In this document: positions 42,152 to 51,760 of the stretch, in pieces | How positions within the stretch are numbered: the first letter of the stretch is position 1 | How the letters are laid out: the number at the start of each line of letters is the position of its first letter | Source of the DNA: Leucobacter komagatae | Lineage (GTDB): Bacteria; Actinomycetota; Actinomycetes; Actinomycetales; Microbacteriaceae | Direction of reading: 5' to 3' | DNA length: 64,000 nt | NCBI RefSeq assembly: GCF_006716085.1 | Contig: NZ_VFON01000002.1 | Span: 124,001 to 188,000, forward strand | Program-made: the position numbers and the translations under genes | The notes under the pieces: model-generated | What the model was told of the DNA's origin: nothing | Databases searched by the model: none | Seen by the model: only the letters and a program-made list of their open reading frames with translations

Positions 42152-42526
42152 ATGAGCACCACCCAGCCTTCCGACCCGAATCCATACACCCCGGGCAGCC
42201 ACGACGCGGCGGCCGCGCAGTACGCAGCCCCTGAGCAATACGCTTACCCAGTGCAGCAGACCGTTCGCACGACGGTGAAGGACACGAACACGTACGCGCT
42301 CGTCTCCGTCATCCTCACGTTCATCGTGCCCATCGCGGGCATCATCTTTGGGCACCTCGGCCTGAACCAGATCAAGCGCACGGGCGACGCGGGGCGCGGG
42401 CTTGCGCTCACGGCCGTCATCTACGGGTACTGCGCCATCGCCCTCGGTGTGCTGTTCTTCGTGACCTACATCGGCTTTATCGTCATGGTCATCGGCGCCG
42501 CCGCGAGCGGGAGCTACACCTACTAG
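42152..42526 (+). CDS. DUF4190-domain membrane protein
   Basis: A 124-residue protein. Residues 1 to about 45 are a Pro/Ala/Tyr/Gln-rich hydrophilic stretch. Two helices follow (about 50-72 and 88-115) in the DUF4190 pattern: NTYALVSVILTFIVPIAGIIFGHLGLNQIKRTGDAGRGLALTAVIYGY. Function unknown. The ATG at 42152 has GGAG 6 nt upstream and is preferred to 42137. Its TAG overlaps the GTG of the methyltransferase gene by 1 nt. Confidence 0.8.
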   Translation: MSTTQPSDPNPYTPGSHDAAAAQYAAPEQYAYPVQQTVRTTVKDTNTYALVSVILTFIVPIAGIIFGHLGLNQIKRTGDAGRGLALTAVIYGYCAIALGVLFFVTYIGFIVMVIGAAASGSYTY

Positions 42527-43815
42527 TGAGCGCTGAACCGAGCGACCGGCCCCGGGTGATGCACCCGGGGCCGGTTTCGTCGTCCCCCGGCTGGGACGGG
42601 CTCACGACACCCGACGGCCATGACCTGCTCGGGCGGATCGCAGCGCTCAGAGCCGCCGGCGATGCCCCCGACCTCGTGAACCAGCGCCTTCGCAAAGACG
42701 GCGCTGACCCCGAACTCCTTGCGGCGGCGCTCACCGTCGCGGGGCTGCGCGATCGCGCCGCCCCCAAGTTCGGCGCGAACGCACCAGACATGCTGTTCAC
42801 GCAGGCGGGCCTCGAGCAGGCCTCCCGTGCCCACGTTGCCGAGCTGCACGCGGCCCGCTTCGCGTCGTGCAAGGCTGTCGCCGACCTCGGCTGCGGTTTG
42901 GGCGCCGAGTCGCTCGCCTTCCTGCGCGCCGGCAAACGCGTCCGCGCGGTCGAGCTCGACCCGCTCACCGCGCGCTTCGCCGAGCACAACCTCGCCGTCG
43001 AAGCGCGCGGCCTCGCGGCCGCTGGCGGCTCGCCGGAGTTCGACGTACTCGTGGGTGACGCGACCGTGGTTGGCGCCGGCGACGCAGACGCCGTGTTCCT
43101 CGACCCGGCGCGACGCACCGCGGGCCACCGCGACACCCGCCGCCTGGCGTCGTCCGACGACTACTCGCCAACGCTCGACTTCGCGTTCCGTGCGGCCCGA
43201 AGTGCCGTCGCTGGTGGCGTGAAGCTCGGCCCGGGGCTCGACCGCGAGCTGATTCCATCCGACGCCGAGGCCCAGTGGGTCTCGGTCGACGGTCAAGTCG
43301 TCGAGATGGGGCTCTGGTTCGGTGAGGCGGCCCGCGCCGGCGTGGGCCGGTCGGCGACGCTCGTGAGCCACGACGACGGCCCACTGGCCGCGCCGACGGT
43401 GCACGAGCTGCGAGCCGCGACCGACGCCCCCGATGCAGAGGCCCGTGAGCTCGGCGAGTACCTCTTCGAGCCCGACGGCGCCGTGATCCGGGCGCGGCTG
43501 ATCGGGCTGCTCGCCAAAGAGCTCGGTGCCGGCATGCTTCGCGAGGGCATCGCCTACCTCACCGCTGACCGCCCGGCGCACACACCGTTCGCGCAGGCGT
43601 TCAGGGTCATCGAGGAGCTCCCGGCCCGCGAAAAGGATCTCAAGCGAGCCCTCGCGGCACGCGGTATCGGCCGCCTAGAAATCAAAAAGCGCGGCGTGGA
43701 CGTTGATCCAGCCGCGCTTCGCACTCGCATGCGGTTGAAGGGGCCACACTCGGCCACCCTCATCCTCAGCCGCTCGGCGAACAGGCACGTGGCGCTGCTC
43801 GCCGAGCGCTGCTGA
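42526..43815 (+). CDS. class I SAM-dependent methyltransferase (THUMP-like)
   Basis: A 429-residue protein. The SAM-binding motif I is AVADLGCGLGAESLAF (about 117-132), and VFLDPARRTAGHRD (about 190) is motif IV-like. The C-terminal part (about 330-425) with RIGRLEIKKRGVDVDPAALRTRMRLKGP fits the THUMP-like domain found in actinobacterial RNA/DNA methyltransferase-like proteins. The true substrate is unknown. The GTG start overlaps the preceding stop; a nearby ATG (residue 12) is an alternative. Confidence 0.82.
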   Translation: MSAEPSDRPRVMHPGPVSSSPGWDGLTTPDGHDLLGRIAALRAAGDAPDLVNQRLRKDGADPELLAAALTVAGLRDRAAPKFGANAPDMLFTQAGLEQASRAHVAELHAARFASCKAVADLGCGLGAESLAFLRAGKRVRAVELDPLTARFAEHNLAVEARGLAAAGGSPEFDVLVGDATVVGAGDADAVFLDPARRTAGHRDTRRLASSDDYSPTLDFAFRAARSAVAGGVKLGPGLDRELIPSDAEAQWVSVDGQVVEMGLWFGEAARAGVGRSATLVSHDDGPLAAPTVHELRAATDAPDAEARELGEYLFEPDGAVIRARLIGLLAKELGAGMLREGIAYLTADRPAHTPFAQAFRVIEELPAREKDLKRALAARGIGRLEIKKRGVDVDPAALRTRMRLKGPHSATLILSRSANRHVALLAERC

Positions 43816-43842
43816 GCGTCGGTCGCCCCTGCGGGCCCCTCT

Positions 43843-44553
43843 TTAGTAGCTGTACTCGTACGCGCCGGAGAGGATCGTCGAGCACGAAACGGTGTCGCCG
43901 AAAATCTGCACTGAGTCAGCGCCGTCGAGGCAGGCCTGCGCGGCCTCCGCGCCAGCGACCGCGAGACCGATGAAGACGACGGCGAGGATGATGCCGGTGA
44001 TCACGCCGAGCGCGCCGATGATGATGCCGACGACTGCGGGCACGTTCTTTGCCTGCGCCTTCTTCGACTGCACGAGGCCGATGATGCTGAGCACCAGGCC
44101 AACGAGCGAGATCGGCAGGATGAACGAGACGATCAGGCCGACGATACCGAGCGTCTTACCCGGCACGGCGGTCGGCACGGGAGCGTAGCCGGGGGCCTGC
44201 GGCATCGCGCCATAGCCCTGCTGGAAGCCCTGCTCTTGCTGAGCGGGGTAGCCGGGAGCCGCGGGGGCAACGTACGGCGCACCGGGCGCCGCCGGGAACT
44301 CGGTCGGCTGCGGCTGGCCCTGTACCGGCTGGCCCGGGAACGGCTGGCCCTGCGGCTGCTGGCCGGGGAACTGCGGTGCGGCGTTCGGCTCACCCGGGAA
44401 CTGGGGTGCGGCGGGAGGCAGCGGCGGCGCGACCGGGGGCACCACCGACGGATCAACCGGCGGCGTAGCTGCCGGCGACGCGGGAACGTCGGGCGTTGCC
44501 TGGGGCTGCTCCGGGGCAGCTCCGGGATCAGTGTTCGGCGTGTTGTCGGACAT
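43843..44553 (-). CDS. DUF4190-domain protein with Pro/Gln-rich N-terminus
   Basis: A 236-residue protein. Residues 1-130 are Pro/Gln/Ala-rich with repeated PQFPG(E/Q) and GQPFPGQPVQGQPQP units. Two helices follow (about 135-160 and 170-200) with GIVGLIVSFILPISLVGLVLSIIGLVQSKKAQAKN, the DUF4190 pattern. A short C-terminal domain has two cysteines (about 207 and 225). The ATG at 44553 has TAGGAA 5 nt upstream and is preferred to 44586. It lies convergent to the methyltransferase. Function unknown. Confidence 0.75.
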   Translation of the reverse strand: MSDNTPNTDPGAAPEQPQATPDVPASPAATPPVDPSVVPPVAPPLPPAAPQFPGEPNAAPQFPGQQPQGQPFPGQPVQGQPQPTEFPAAPGAPYVAPAAPGYPAQQEQGFQQGYGAMPQAPGYAPVPTAVPGKTLGIVGLIVSFILPISLVGLVLSIIGLVQSKKAQAKNVPAVVGIIIGALGVITGIILAVVFIGLAVAGAEAAQACLDGADSVQIFGDTVSCSTILSGAYEYSY

Positions 44554-44625
44554 ATCGTTCCTAACGGTATTGGTCGATGAGGGCATAGCCCTTACCTACA
44601 ACGATACATTGTCACGCGGTCTGGG

Positions 44626-45732
44626 CTACAGCTGAATGTCAGTGACCGGGAGAGTGGAGTCCGCCCCAAAGGTCAGCTCCGACGGGGCGTGGCCCGCTGC
44701 AACGAGCTGCGCCCCGAGCGAGGCGATCATCGCGCCGTTGTCGGTGCAGAGCGACAGCGGCGGCACGCGCAGCTCGACGCCAGCGGCGGCGGCCCGCTCC
44801 GCCGCGACCTCGCGCAGCCGCGCGTTCGCGACGACGCCGCCGCCAAGGAGCAGCCGGGGCACCCCGAGATCCTGACACGCGGCGAGCGCCTTCGTGAGCA
44901 GCACATCGACGACGGCCTCGCGGAAACTCGCGGCGACGTCAGCAACGGGCACGTCGTCGCCCGCTGCCTGCCGCTTCTCGACCCACCTAGCGACCGAGGT
45001 CTTGAGCCCCGAGAACGAGAAGTCGTAGCGGTGCTTCTCCATGTCTTTCGGGAGGGTGAGGCCGCGTGGGAAGCGGATCGCCTGGGGGTCTCCGTCAGCT
45101 GCGACCCTGTCGATGTGAGGCCCACCCGGGTAGGGCAGACCGAGCAGCCGCGCGACCTTATCGAAGGCCTCGCCCGCTGCGTCGTCGATCGTCTCACCGA
45201 GCATCTCGACGTCGCTCACGAGGTCGCGCACGAGCAGCAGGGAGGTGTGGCCGCCCGAGACGAGCAGCGCAACGGTCGGTAGCTCAAGCTCGCCAACAGT
45301 TCCGACGGCTGGCCGCAGCCCATCGCCGTGCAGCAGGTCGGCGCCGACGTGGCCCACGAGGTGGTTCACGGCGTACAGCGGCTTGTCGAGCGACACGGCG
45401 AGCGCCTTCGCGGCAGAGACTCCGACCATGAGCGCGCCGGCGAGCCCCGGGCCGCCGGTCACGGAGATTGCGTCGATCTCGTCGAGCGTGACGCCCGCGT
45501 CAGCGAGCGCGCGCTCGATCGTTGGGGTCATCGCCTCAAGGTGGGCGCGCGCTGCGATCTCGGGGATCACGCCGCCGAAGCGCGCGTGCTCATCCATCGA
45601 CGAAGCGATCGCATTCGCGAGCAGCGTTCGCCCGCGCACGATCCCGATCCCGGTCTCGTCGCAGCTCGTCTCGATGCCGAGCACGAGCGGCCCGGTTGCT
45701 TCTGTCGCGCCCACGGCGCCCCTCTCACTCAC
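44626..45732 (-). CDS. tsaD: tRNA N6-threonylcarbamoyladenosine transferase
   Basis: A 368-residue TsaD that transfers the threonylcarbamoyl group to A37 of ANN-decoding tRNAs. [11 protein letters not shown] is at 18-28 and the metal ligands are H124 and H128 (NHLVGHVGA). SGGHTSLL follows, and [12 protein letters not shown] is near the end. It is the last gene of the seven-gene glmS-to-tsaD operon; its GTG overlaps the rimI stop. It works with TsaB and TsaE from the same operon. Confidence 0.97.
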   Translation of the reverse strand: MSERGAVGATEATGPLVLGIETSCDETGIGIVRGRTLLANAIASSMDEHARFGGVIPEIAARAHLEAMTPTIERALADAGVTLDEIDAISVTGGPGLAGALMVGVSAAKALAVSLDKPLYAVNHLVGHVGADLLHGDGLRPAVGTVGELELPTVALLVSGGHTSLLLVRDLVSDVEMLGETIDDAAGEAFDKVARLLGLPYPGGPHIDRVAADGDPQAIRFPRGLTLPKDMEKHRYDFSFSGLKTSVARWVEKRQAAGDDVPVADVAASFREAVVDVLLTKALAACQDLGVPRLLLGGGVVANARLREVAAERAAAAGVELRVPPLSLCTDNGAMIASLGAQLVAAGHAPSELTFGADSTLPVTDIQL

Positions 45733-46181
45733 TGTCGCTCCTTCAACCGCAGCAGCATGACGATCGCGTCGACGCCCTCTGGCTGGTAGTAGCGCGGGCG
45801 CACGCCGATCTCCGTGAACCCGAGCGACGCGTAGAGGCCCCGAGCCGCCGGGTTGTCTGCGCGCACCTCAAGGAACACCTGAGTCGCGCCGCGCCGCGCC
45901 GCTTCGTCGAGCAGCTCGTTCATGAGCGCGCGCCCGTGGCCGGCCCCACGGAGCTCTGGCGTGACCGCGATCGTCTGAATGTCGCCGTCGGAACCGAGAA
46001 CGAGGAGGCCGGCGTACCCGCGCAGCACTCCCCCGTCGTCCGTCAGCACGATGTAGCGTCGGTGCTCGCCCGCAAGCTCGTCGCGCACCATCTCACGGCT
46101 CCACGCGTCGCTCTGAAACAGCGTGCGTTCGAGCTCGGCGATCTCGTCAAGGTCGCCGAGCGTCGCATCGCGCAGGATCAC
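45729..46181 (-). CDS. rimI: ribosomal protein S18 alanine N-acetyltransferase
   Basis: A 150-residue GNAT acetyltransferase of the RimI group. [27 protein letters not shown] holds the acetyl-CoA loop (Q/RxxGxG/A), and [19 protein letters not shown] is the RimI signature. Its place between tsaB and tsaD is the usual one in actinobacteria. GTGA overlap with tsaB and tsaD. Confidence 0.9.
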   Translation of the reverse strand: MILRDATLGDLDEIAELERTLFQSDAWSREMVRDELAGEHRRYIVLTDDGGVLRGYAGLLVLGSDGDIQTIAVTPELRGAGHGRALMNELLDEAARRGATQVFLEVRADNPAARGLYASLGFTEIGVRPRYYQPEGVDAIVMLLRLKERQ

Positions 46182-46840
46182 GGGGTCACCGGCTTCGGTG
46201 CCTTCGGCTGCATGACGTCGGGCAGTCGCAGGTAGAGCGCCTGGTCAGGCTCGAAGGCCCGCCCCGCGGCAAGCCGCCGGGCCGCCAGGCGCACGAGTGC
46301 GGCGGCGGGGACTCGCTCGGGCCACACCTCGTTCGGCACGGCCTCGTAGCCCTCGCGCGCGACGAGCCCGGGCTCGGCCGCCCGCTCCGGGCAGCCGGCC
46401 CAGTCAAGCGAAGCGTAGTCGGTGACGAACAGCTCGCGCCTCTTCGCGTCCTGCACCACGCGAACGCCCGCAGTCGCCCCGGCCTCAAGCGTTTCGAGCG
46501 CGACCGCATCGTGGCTCACGAGCGGCAACACCGACTGCCCCCGGCCGAGCGCGAACGCGTGGGCGGCGACGATGCCCACGCGCAGGCCAGTGAACGGGCC
46601 AGGGCCCATGCCCGCGACGACGTCGGTGACTGCGGCGGCCAGGATCCCTCGCTCAGAAAGCGCGCGATCAATGAGCGCGCCGACGACCTCGGCGTGCCCG
46701 CGCGGGTCGTCACTCGACACCTCGACAACGCTGCCGCCAGCTCCGACGGCGACGCTCGTGCCGAGCGACGTGTCAATCGCGAGAATCACGCGCTCCCCAA
46801 GCTCGGGCGCGCTCACCGTGCGCACGTCGAAACTCGTCAC
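46178..46840 (-). CDS. tsaB: tRNA threonylcarbamoyladenosine biosynthesis protein TsaB
   Basis: A 220-residue ASKHA-fold protein, partner of TsaD. LAIDTSLGTSVAV is at the N-terminus, and GMGPGPFTGLRVGI with QSVLPLVSHDAVA follows. The GTG at 46840 is chosen because its GTGA overlaps the tsaE stop, as do the other junctions in this operon; a GTG at 46861 would extend it by 7 residues. Confidence 0.93.
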   Translation of the reverse strand: MTSFDVRTVSAPELGERVILAIDTSLGTSVAVGAGGSVVEVSSDDPRGHAEVVGALIDRALSERGILAAAVTDVVAGMGPGPFTGLRVGIVAAHAFALGRGQSVLPLVSHDAVALETLEAGATAGVRVVQDAKRRELFVTDYASLDWAGCPERAAEPGLVAREGYEAVPNEVWPERVPAAALVRLAARRLAAGRAFEPDQALYLRLPDVMQPKAPKPVTP

Positions 46841-47352
46841 GCCAGTACCCCGTTCTGCCACCTCGGGCCGTACCCGGTGACCGTGAGTGTGCGGGGCTCA
46901 ACGGGAGCCTCCGCGAAGTCTGCTGAATCGTCTACGTTGTCACCCGCACCGGTATCGCCGCCGCCGACGGGCCTTTCGATGACGACTTCGACCCACGAGT
47001 CGCGCACGCCGACGAGGCCAGCGCCCCACTCGGCGACAACAACGGAGCCGTCAAAGTCGAGGTCGAGGTCTTCAACCTCCGACGCGTCGGCGAGCCTGTA
47101 CGCGTCGACGTGCACGAGCGGTGCGCCGCCGACGAGGGACGGGTGGGTCCTCGCGATCACGAACGTTGGGCTCTGAACGGGGCCGCGAACGCCGAGGCCC
47201 TCCCCGATCCCGCGCGTAAACGTGGTCTTCCCGGCGCCGAGCGGCCCGGTGAGAATGACGAGGTCTCCGGCCGCGAGCGCACGCCCAAACGCGACACCGA
47301 GCTCGTGCATCGCGTCGGGGTCGACGACGGAATAGATCTCGACGATGCTCAC
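46837..47352 (-). CDS. tsaE: tRNA threonylcarbamoyladenosine biosynthesis ATPase TsaE
   Basis: A 171-residue P-loop ATPase of the t6A complex. GPLGAGKTTFTRGIGEGL holds Walker A (about 36-44). SPTFVIARTHP, VHVDAYRL and VVAEWG are the family motifs. A 25-residue Gly/Asp-rich insertion (about 128-150) precedes the last strand. The GTG at 47352 has GGGAGG 5 nt upstream and overlaps the alr stop by 4 nt; this is better than 47376. Confidence 0.95.
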   Translation of the reverse strand: MSIVEIYSVVDPDAMHELGVAFGRALAAGDLVILTGPLGAGKTTFTRGIGEGLGVRGPVQSPTFVIARTHPSLVGGAPLVHVDAYRLADASEVEDLDLDFDGSVVVAEWGAGLVGVRDSWVEVVIERPVGGGDTGAGDNVDDSADFAEAPVEPRTLTVTGYGPRWQNGVLA

Positions 47353-48488
47353 GCTGCCTCCCCATCTATCGCGCAACGCACGACGCGCGGCCCGATCCCA
47401 ACAAGGATCTCGTAGTTGATCGTGCGCATGAGGCCCGCCCAGATATCGATCGAGGGGAACCCCTGCTCTGGGTCACCGAACAGCACGACGGGCGCGCCGA
47501 GGTCGATGCGGCCCGCGATCGGGCCGACGTCGACGATGAACTGATCCATGCCGATACGCCCGACGATTGGGCAGCGCTCCCCCGCGATCGTCACCCACGC
47601 GCCCGCGCCATTCAGCGCGCGCGGCATTCCGTCGGCGTACCCGACGGGCACGAGCGCGAGCGTCGTCGCGACCTCGCAGACGTGGTTGAAGCCGTAAGAG
47701 ACACCGGTGCCGGCGGGCACGCCCCGCAGCGCGACGACCTCGGAGCGGAGCGTCATCGCAGGGATGAGCCCGAGCTGCGCGGAGTTCTTGCCCGCGAGCG
47801 AGCTCAGGCCGTAGGCGGCCATGCCAACGCGCACCGTGTTGTAGTAGAGCTCGGGGCGCGTGAACGTCGCGGCGCTCGCGGCGAGGTGGATCATCTCGGG
47901 CTCAGAGCCCGCGTCACGGAGGGCCGCGATCGCCTCGTCGAAGCGGGCGCCCTGGGCGAGGTCAGCCTCTTCGCCAGCGTTCGCGAGGTGGCTGAAGATG
48001 CCCCGCACCCGCACGATTCCCTCGCGTTCGAGCTCGGCACCCCGGGCAAACAGCGCCGCCCACTCCTCGCGGGCTGCGCCGTTTCGGCTCAGCCCAGTGT
48101 CGACCTTGTACTGCAGCGTCGCCCGTTTGCCCGTCAGGCGCGCGGCCTCCGCGAGAGCCTCAAGCTGGCTGAGGTGCGACACTCCAATATCGATCGACTG
48201 CTCGATCGCGGCGGCAAAATCGACCCGGGGTCCGTGCAGCCAGCAGAGGAGCGGCGCGTCGATGCCGCTCTCCCGCAGCTTCAGCGACTCCTCGAGGTCG
48301 GCCGTCGCGATCATCGTGGCGCCGCCCTCCACGGCTGCCCTCGCCGCGATCGCGGCGTCGTGGCCGTACCCGCAGGCTTTCACCACGACGATGACGTGCG
48401 CGCCGCCCGTGAGCTCACGCACGCGGCCAACGTTCGCTCGAATTGCCGACACCGAGATCTCGGCGACCCGCATGGATCCGGTTCTCAT
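47349..48488 (-). CDS. alr: alanine racemase
   Basis: A 379-residue PLP enzyme making D-alanine for the wall. The PLP Lys is K37 in VVVKACGYGHD; the usual sequence is KA(D/N)AYGHG, so Cys stands where Asp/Asn is common. GTGVSYGFNH holds the second catalytic Tyr, and GRIGMDQFIVDVG and a C-terminal NYEILVGIGPRVVR complete the family pattern. Its ATG overlaps the acpS stop by 4 nt. Confidence 0.95.
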   Translation of the reverse strand: MRTGSMRVAEISVSAIRANVGRVRELTGGAHVIVVVKACGYGHDAAIAARAAVEGGATMIATADLEESLKLRESGIDAPLLCWLHGPRVDFAAAIEQSIDIGVSHLSQLEALAEAARLTGKRATLQYKVDTGLSRNGAAREEWAALFARGAELEREGIVRVRGIFSHLANAGEEADLAQGARFDEAIAALRDAGSEPEMIHLAASAATFTRPELYYNTVRVGMAAYGLSSLAGKNSAQLGLIPAMTLRSEVVALRGVPAGTGVSYGFNHVCEVATTLALVPVGYADGMPRALNGAGAWVTIAGERCPIVGRIGMDQFIVDVGPIAGRIDLGAPVVLFGDPEQGFPSIDIWAGLMRTINYEILVGIGPRVVRCAIDGEAA

Positions 48489-48850
48489 TCGGCCCCACCT
48501 CCGTGCTCCACAATAACGAACGCGGTGGCGACCCCGGTGTCATGGGTCATCGTGAGGTGGATTCGATCCGCCCCCCGCGCTTCGAGCGCCGCCGTGAGGC
48601 CCCGCGTCGGAACGAACTCAGGCGCCCTGAGTTCGTTCCGACGCACCTCCATGTCGGGCCAGGTGAGGTCGCCCGAGTCGCCGAGTGCCTTGATGAGCGC
48701 CTCTTTCGCTGCGAATCGCGCCGCGAGCGAGGGGATCGCTAGCTGCCCCTCGGCCGCACTGAACAGGCGCTCGCGCAACTTCGGGGTGCGCTCAAGCTGC
48801 TGCTCGAAGCGCTGGATGTCGACGGTGTCGACCCCGATGCCGATGATCAC
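48485..48850 (-). CDS. acpS: holo-[acyl-carrier-protein] synthase
   Basis: A 121-residue AcpS that attaches phosphopantetheine to [19 protein letters not shown] carries the metal-binding Asp, and RFAAKEALIKALG the catalytic Glu and Lys. THDTGVATAFVIVE is the third motif. The segment VRRNELRAPEFVPTRG between them is encoded by a perfect 41-bp palindrome. GTGA overlap with glmS. Confidence 0.93.
   Translation of the reverse strand: MIIGIGVDTVDIQRFEQQLERTPKLRERLFSAAEGQLAIPSLAARFAAKEALIKALGDSGDLTWPDMEVRRNELRAPEFVPTRGLTAALEARGADRIHLTMTHDTGVATAFVIVEHGGGAE
48604..48644. repeat. 41-bp perfect palindrome inside acpS
   Basis: Two 19-nt arms (48604-48622 and 48626-48644) pair without mismatch around a 3-nt CGC loop. 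It is within coding sequence, and no T-tract follows on either side. Confidence 0.9.
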
Positions 48851-50697
48851 TCGACTGTCACCGATTTCGCAAGGTTTCGGGGCTGGTCAACGTCAAGACC
48901 CTTCGCGGTCGAGAGCTCGAGGGCGAACCACTGGAGCGGGACCACCTGAAGGATCGGGTCGAACAGCGCGTCGGTGAGCGGGATCCGCACGACCTCGTCA
49001 GCGAACGGCAGCACCGCGGTGTCGCCCTTCTCAACGATCGCGATGACGCGCGCGCCGCGGGCGCGGATCTCCTGGATGTTCGATACGACCTTCGAGTGCA
49101 TGAGCGGCGACGTGCGCGGGCTCGGCACGAGCACGAACACGGGCTGGCCGTGGTCGATGAGCGCGATCGGGCCGTGCTTCAGCTCGCCTGCGGCGAAGCC
49201 CTCCGCGTGAATGTACGCGATCTCCTTGAGCTTCAGCGCACCCTCAAGAGCGGCCGGGTAGCCCGCGTGACGGCCGAGGAAGAGCACCGATCGGGTGTCT
49301 GCCATCCAGTGCGCCAGCTCAGCGATCTGGTCGTGCGTTGCGACGGCCTCGGCCATCTTCTCGGGCAGCGTCTCGAACTGCTCGATCGCCGCTGCCTCGT
49401 CTGCGGCGGAGAGCGTTCCCCGCGCACGGCCAAGGTGCAGGCCGACGAGGTAGAGCGCGGTGATCTGGGCGACGAAGGCCTTCGTCGACGCAACAGCAAC
49501 CTCGGGGCCGGCGTGCGTGTAGACTGCCGCATCAGACTCGCGCGGAATCGTCGCGCTCTGCGTGTTGCACACAGACACCGTGGTGACGCCGTGCTCGATC
49601 GCGTACTTCACGGCCATGAGCGTGTCCATCGTCTCACCCGACTGGCTCACCGAGATGACCATCGTGCGCTCGGTGAGCACCGGGTCGCGGTAGCGGAACT
49701 CGTGGCTGAGCTGCACCTCGACCGGGATGCGGGCCCACTGCTCGATCGCGTACGAACCGACAAGGCCCGCGTACGAGGCGGTACCGCACGCAACGATGAT
49801 GATGCGGTCGATGTTCTGCAGCTTGTCAGCGCCGAGCGCCGAGAGCTCAGGGATCTCGACGTGGCCGTCAACGATGCGGCCGCGAACGGTGTTCGCGATC
49901 GCCTCGGGCTGCTCGTTGATTTCCTTCGCCATGAACGACGACCAGCCGCCCTTGTCTGCCGCGCCTGCGTCCCACTCAACCTCGTACTCCTCGAACGCCA
50001 CGTCGGCGCCCGCGAAGTCGGTGATTCGCACGCTCTCGGGGGTGATGATCGCGATGTTGTCTTCTTCAACAACCACTGCCCTGCGCGTCGAAGAAACGAA
50101 CGCCGCGACATCAGAACCGAGGAAGTTCTCGCCGTCGCCGAGGCCGACGACCAGCGGCGAGTGGTGACGGGCGGCGACAATCTTGCCGGGCTCGCTCTGA
50201 TGCATCGCGAGCAGCGTGAACGTGCCGTGCAGGCGCTGCACGACGTCACGGAACGCGCTCTCGAGGTCCTTCCCCGACGCGGTCTCAAGACCGAGCAGCG
50301 CCGCCACGACCTCGGTGTCGGTCTCGCTCTTCAGCTCTGCGCCGCGCGAAACAACCTCGTCGCGGAGCTCGGCAAAGTTCTCAACGATGCCGTTGTGGAT
50401 CAGGGCAAGGCGCCCGTCATCCCCAAGGTGCGGGTGTGCGTTCACGTCGGTCGGGCCGCCGTGTGTCGCCCAGCGAGTGTGCCCGATACCGGTGCCAGCG
50501 GCCTTCACGGGGCTCGCCTCGAGCAGGTTCTCAAGGTTTACGAGCTTGCCCGACTTCTTCCGAACGGAGATACCGCCAGTGTCATCGATGACGGCGACGC
50601 CCGCGGAATCGTATCCGCGGTATTCGAGTCGGCGAAGGCCGTTCAGGAGGGCCTCAATGGTCTCATTTGGGCCTGCATATCCTACGATTCCACACAT
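48847..50697 (-). CDS. glmS: glutamine-fructose-6-phosphate aminotransferase
   Basis: A 616-residue GlmS making glucosamine 6-phosphate. The glutaminase nucleophile is Cys2 (MCGIVGYAG), which fixes the start at 50697. GHTRWATHG, then the two SIS domains (about 290-430 and 460-600) with [10 protein letters not shown], and the C-terminal [11 protein letters not shown] are all present. TAAAAT ends 7 nt before the ATG and no Shine-Dalgarno is visible, so leaderless expression is likely. First gene of a seven-gene operon ending in tsaD. No glmS ribozyme is possible in the tiny leader. Confidence 0.98.
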   Translation of the reverse strand: MCGIVGYAGPNETIEALLNGLRRLEYRGYDSAGVAVIDDTGGISVRKKSGKLVNLENLLEASPVKAAGTGIGHTRWATHGGPTDVNAHPHLGDDGRLALIHNGIVENFAELRDEVVSRGAELKSETDTEVVAALLGLETASGKDLESAFRDVVQRLHGTFTLLAMHQSEPGKIVAARHHSPLVVGLGDGENFLGSDVAAFVSSTRRAVVVEEDNIAIITPESVRITDFAGADVAFEEYEVEWDAGAADKGGWSSFMAKEINEQPEAIANTVRGRIVDGHVEIPELSALGADKLQNIDRIIIVACGTASYAGLVGSYAIEQWARIPVEVQLSHEFRYRDPVLTERTMVISVSQSGETMDTLMAVKYAIEHGVTTVSVCNTQSATIPRESDAAVYTHAGPEVAVASTKAFVAQITALYLVGLHLGRARGTLSAADEAAAIEQFETLPEKMAEAVATHDQIAELAHWMADTRSVLFLGRHAGYPAALEGALKLKEIAYIHAEGFAAGELKHGPIALIDHGQPVFVLVPSPRTSPLMHSKVVSNIQEIRARGARVIAIVEKGDTAVLPFADEVVRIPLTDALFDPILQVVPLQWFALELSTAKGLDVDQPRNLAKSVTVE

Positions 50698-50704
50698 GCC
50701 CTCG

Positions 50705-50710
50705 ATTTTA
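50705..50710 (-). promoter_or_regulatory. -10 box (TAAAAT) of glmS, leaderless
   Basis: TAAAAT on the minus strand ends 7 nt before the ATG at 50697. It drives the operon to tsaD. Confidence 0.5.
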
Positions 50711-50728
50711 GTGGCACGATGGAGTGCG

Positions 50729-51760
50729 ATGAGCGAAAAACACAGCGAAGGCGCAGTCACCGATCTTGCTCGCGACGACGAAAGCTCCCGGAACCTCGTG
50801 CTCGGCCCCGAAACTCAGACGCTCGTGCGGCCAGAGTTCACTTCGCCGTTCGCAGAGATTGGGCGGTCGGAGTGGGCCAGGCTGGCAGGCGAAACCCCCA
50901 TGCCGCTTACCGAGGAGGAGGTCGAGGCCTTCCGCGGTCTCGGGGTCTCCCTCGACGTCGAGGAGGTCTCGGAGGTCTACCGGCCGCTGAGCCGCCTCAT
51001 CAACCAGTACGCGATCGCCGCGCGCGAGATGCATCAGCGAACTCGCAGCTTTCTCAAGCGCGAGGGCGAGAAGCAGAGCACCTTCGTGATCGGGGTCGCG
51101 GGGTCGGTCGCCGTTGGTAAGTCCACCGTTGCCCGCATCCTCCGCGACCTGCTGGCCCGCTGGCCCGAGACCCCGAACGTGACCCTCGTTACGACCGACG
51201 GCTTCCTGTACCCGAACGCCGAGCTTGAGAGGCGCGGCATCGCGCACCGCAAGGGCTTCCCGGAGTCGTACGACAGGCGGGCCCTGCTTCGGTTCGTGTC
51301 GCAGGTGAAGTCGGGCATGCCCGAGGTTCGCGCCCCGCACTACAGCCACCTGATCTACGACATCGTTCCCGACGAGTACACGACGGTTCGCCAGCCCGAC
51401 ATCCTCATCCTTGAGGGCCTCAACGTGCTGCAGCCCCCGACCCGTGAGCACCCCCTCGCCGTCTCTGACCTGTTCGACTTCTCCGTGTACGTCGACGCCC
51501 GCACCGACCACATCGAAGAGTGGTTCACGCAGCGCTTCTTCAGGCTGCGCGACGGGGCGTTCTCTGACCCGAACTCGTTCTTCCGGAAGTTCGCGACGCT
51601 GAGCGACTCCGAGAGCCGCGCGTACGCGCACGGCATCTGGAAGTCAATCAACGAGCCCAACCTCGTTGAGAACATTCGGCCGACGAGGGCGCGCGCGACG
51701 CTTGTGCTCCGTAAGGGGGCCGACCACAGGGTCGAAAAGGTGCTGCTCCGCAAGCTGTAG
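50729..51760 (+). CDS. coaA: type I pantothenate kinase
   Basis: A 343-residue PanK, the first step of CoA synthesis. Walker A is GSVAVGKST (125-133). [21 protein letters not shown] and EGLNVLQ are the family motifs, and [10 protein letters not shown] near 275 follows. GGAG lies 6 nt before the ATG at 50729. It is divergent from glmS with only 31 nt between start codons. The sequence after it is repeat-rich and gene-free for 693 nt. Confidence 0.97.
   Translation: MSEKHSEGAVTDLARDDESSRNLVLGPETQTLVRPEFTSPFAEIGRSEWARLAGETPMPLTEEEVEAFRGLGVSLDVEEVSEVYRPLSRLINQYAIAAREMHQRTRSFLKREGEKQSTFVIGVAGSVAVGKSTVARILRDLLARWPETPNVTLVTTDGFLYPNAELERRGIAHRKGFPESYDRRALLRFVSQVKSGMPEVRAPHYSHLIYDIVPDEYTTVRQPDILILEGLNVLQPPTREHPLAVSDLFDFSVYVDARTDHIEEWFTQRFFRLRDGAFSDPNSFFRKFATLSDSESRAYAHGIWKSINEPNLVENIRPTRARATLVLRKGADHRVEKVLLRKL

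Noticed and set aside
50698..50728. glmS ribozyme before glmS
   Set aside because: The divergent coaA start leaves only 31 nt, far too little, and the -10 box is 7 nt from the start codon.
49096..51120. 674-codon frame antisense to glmS running into coaA
   Set aside because: Arg/His/Asp-rich shadow frame with no motifs; both genes it covers are certain.
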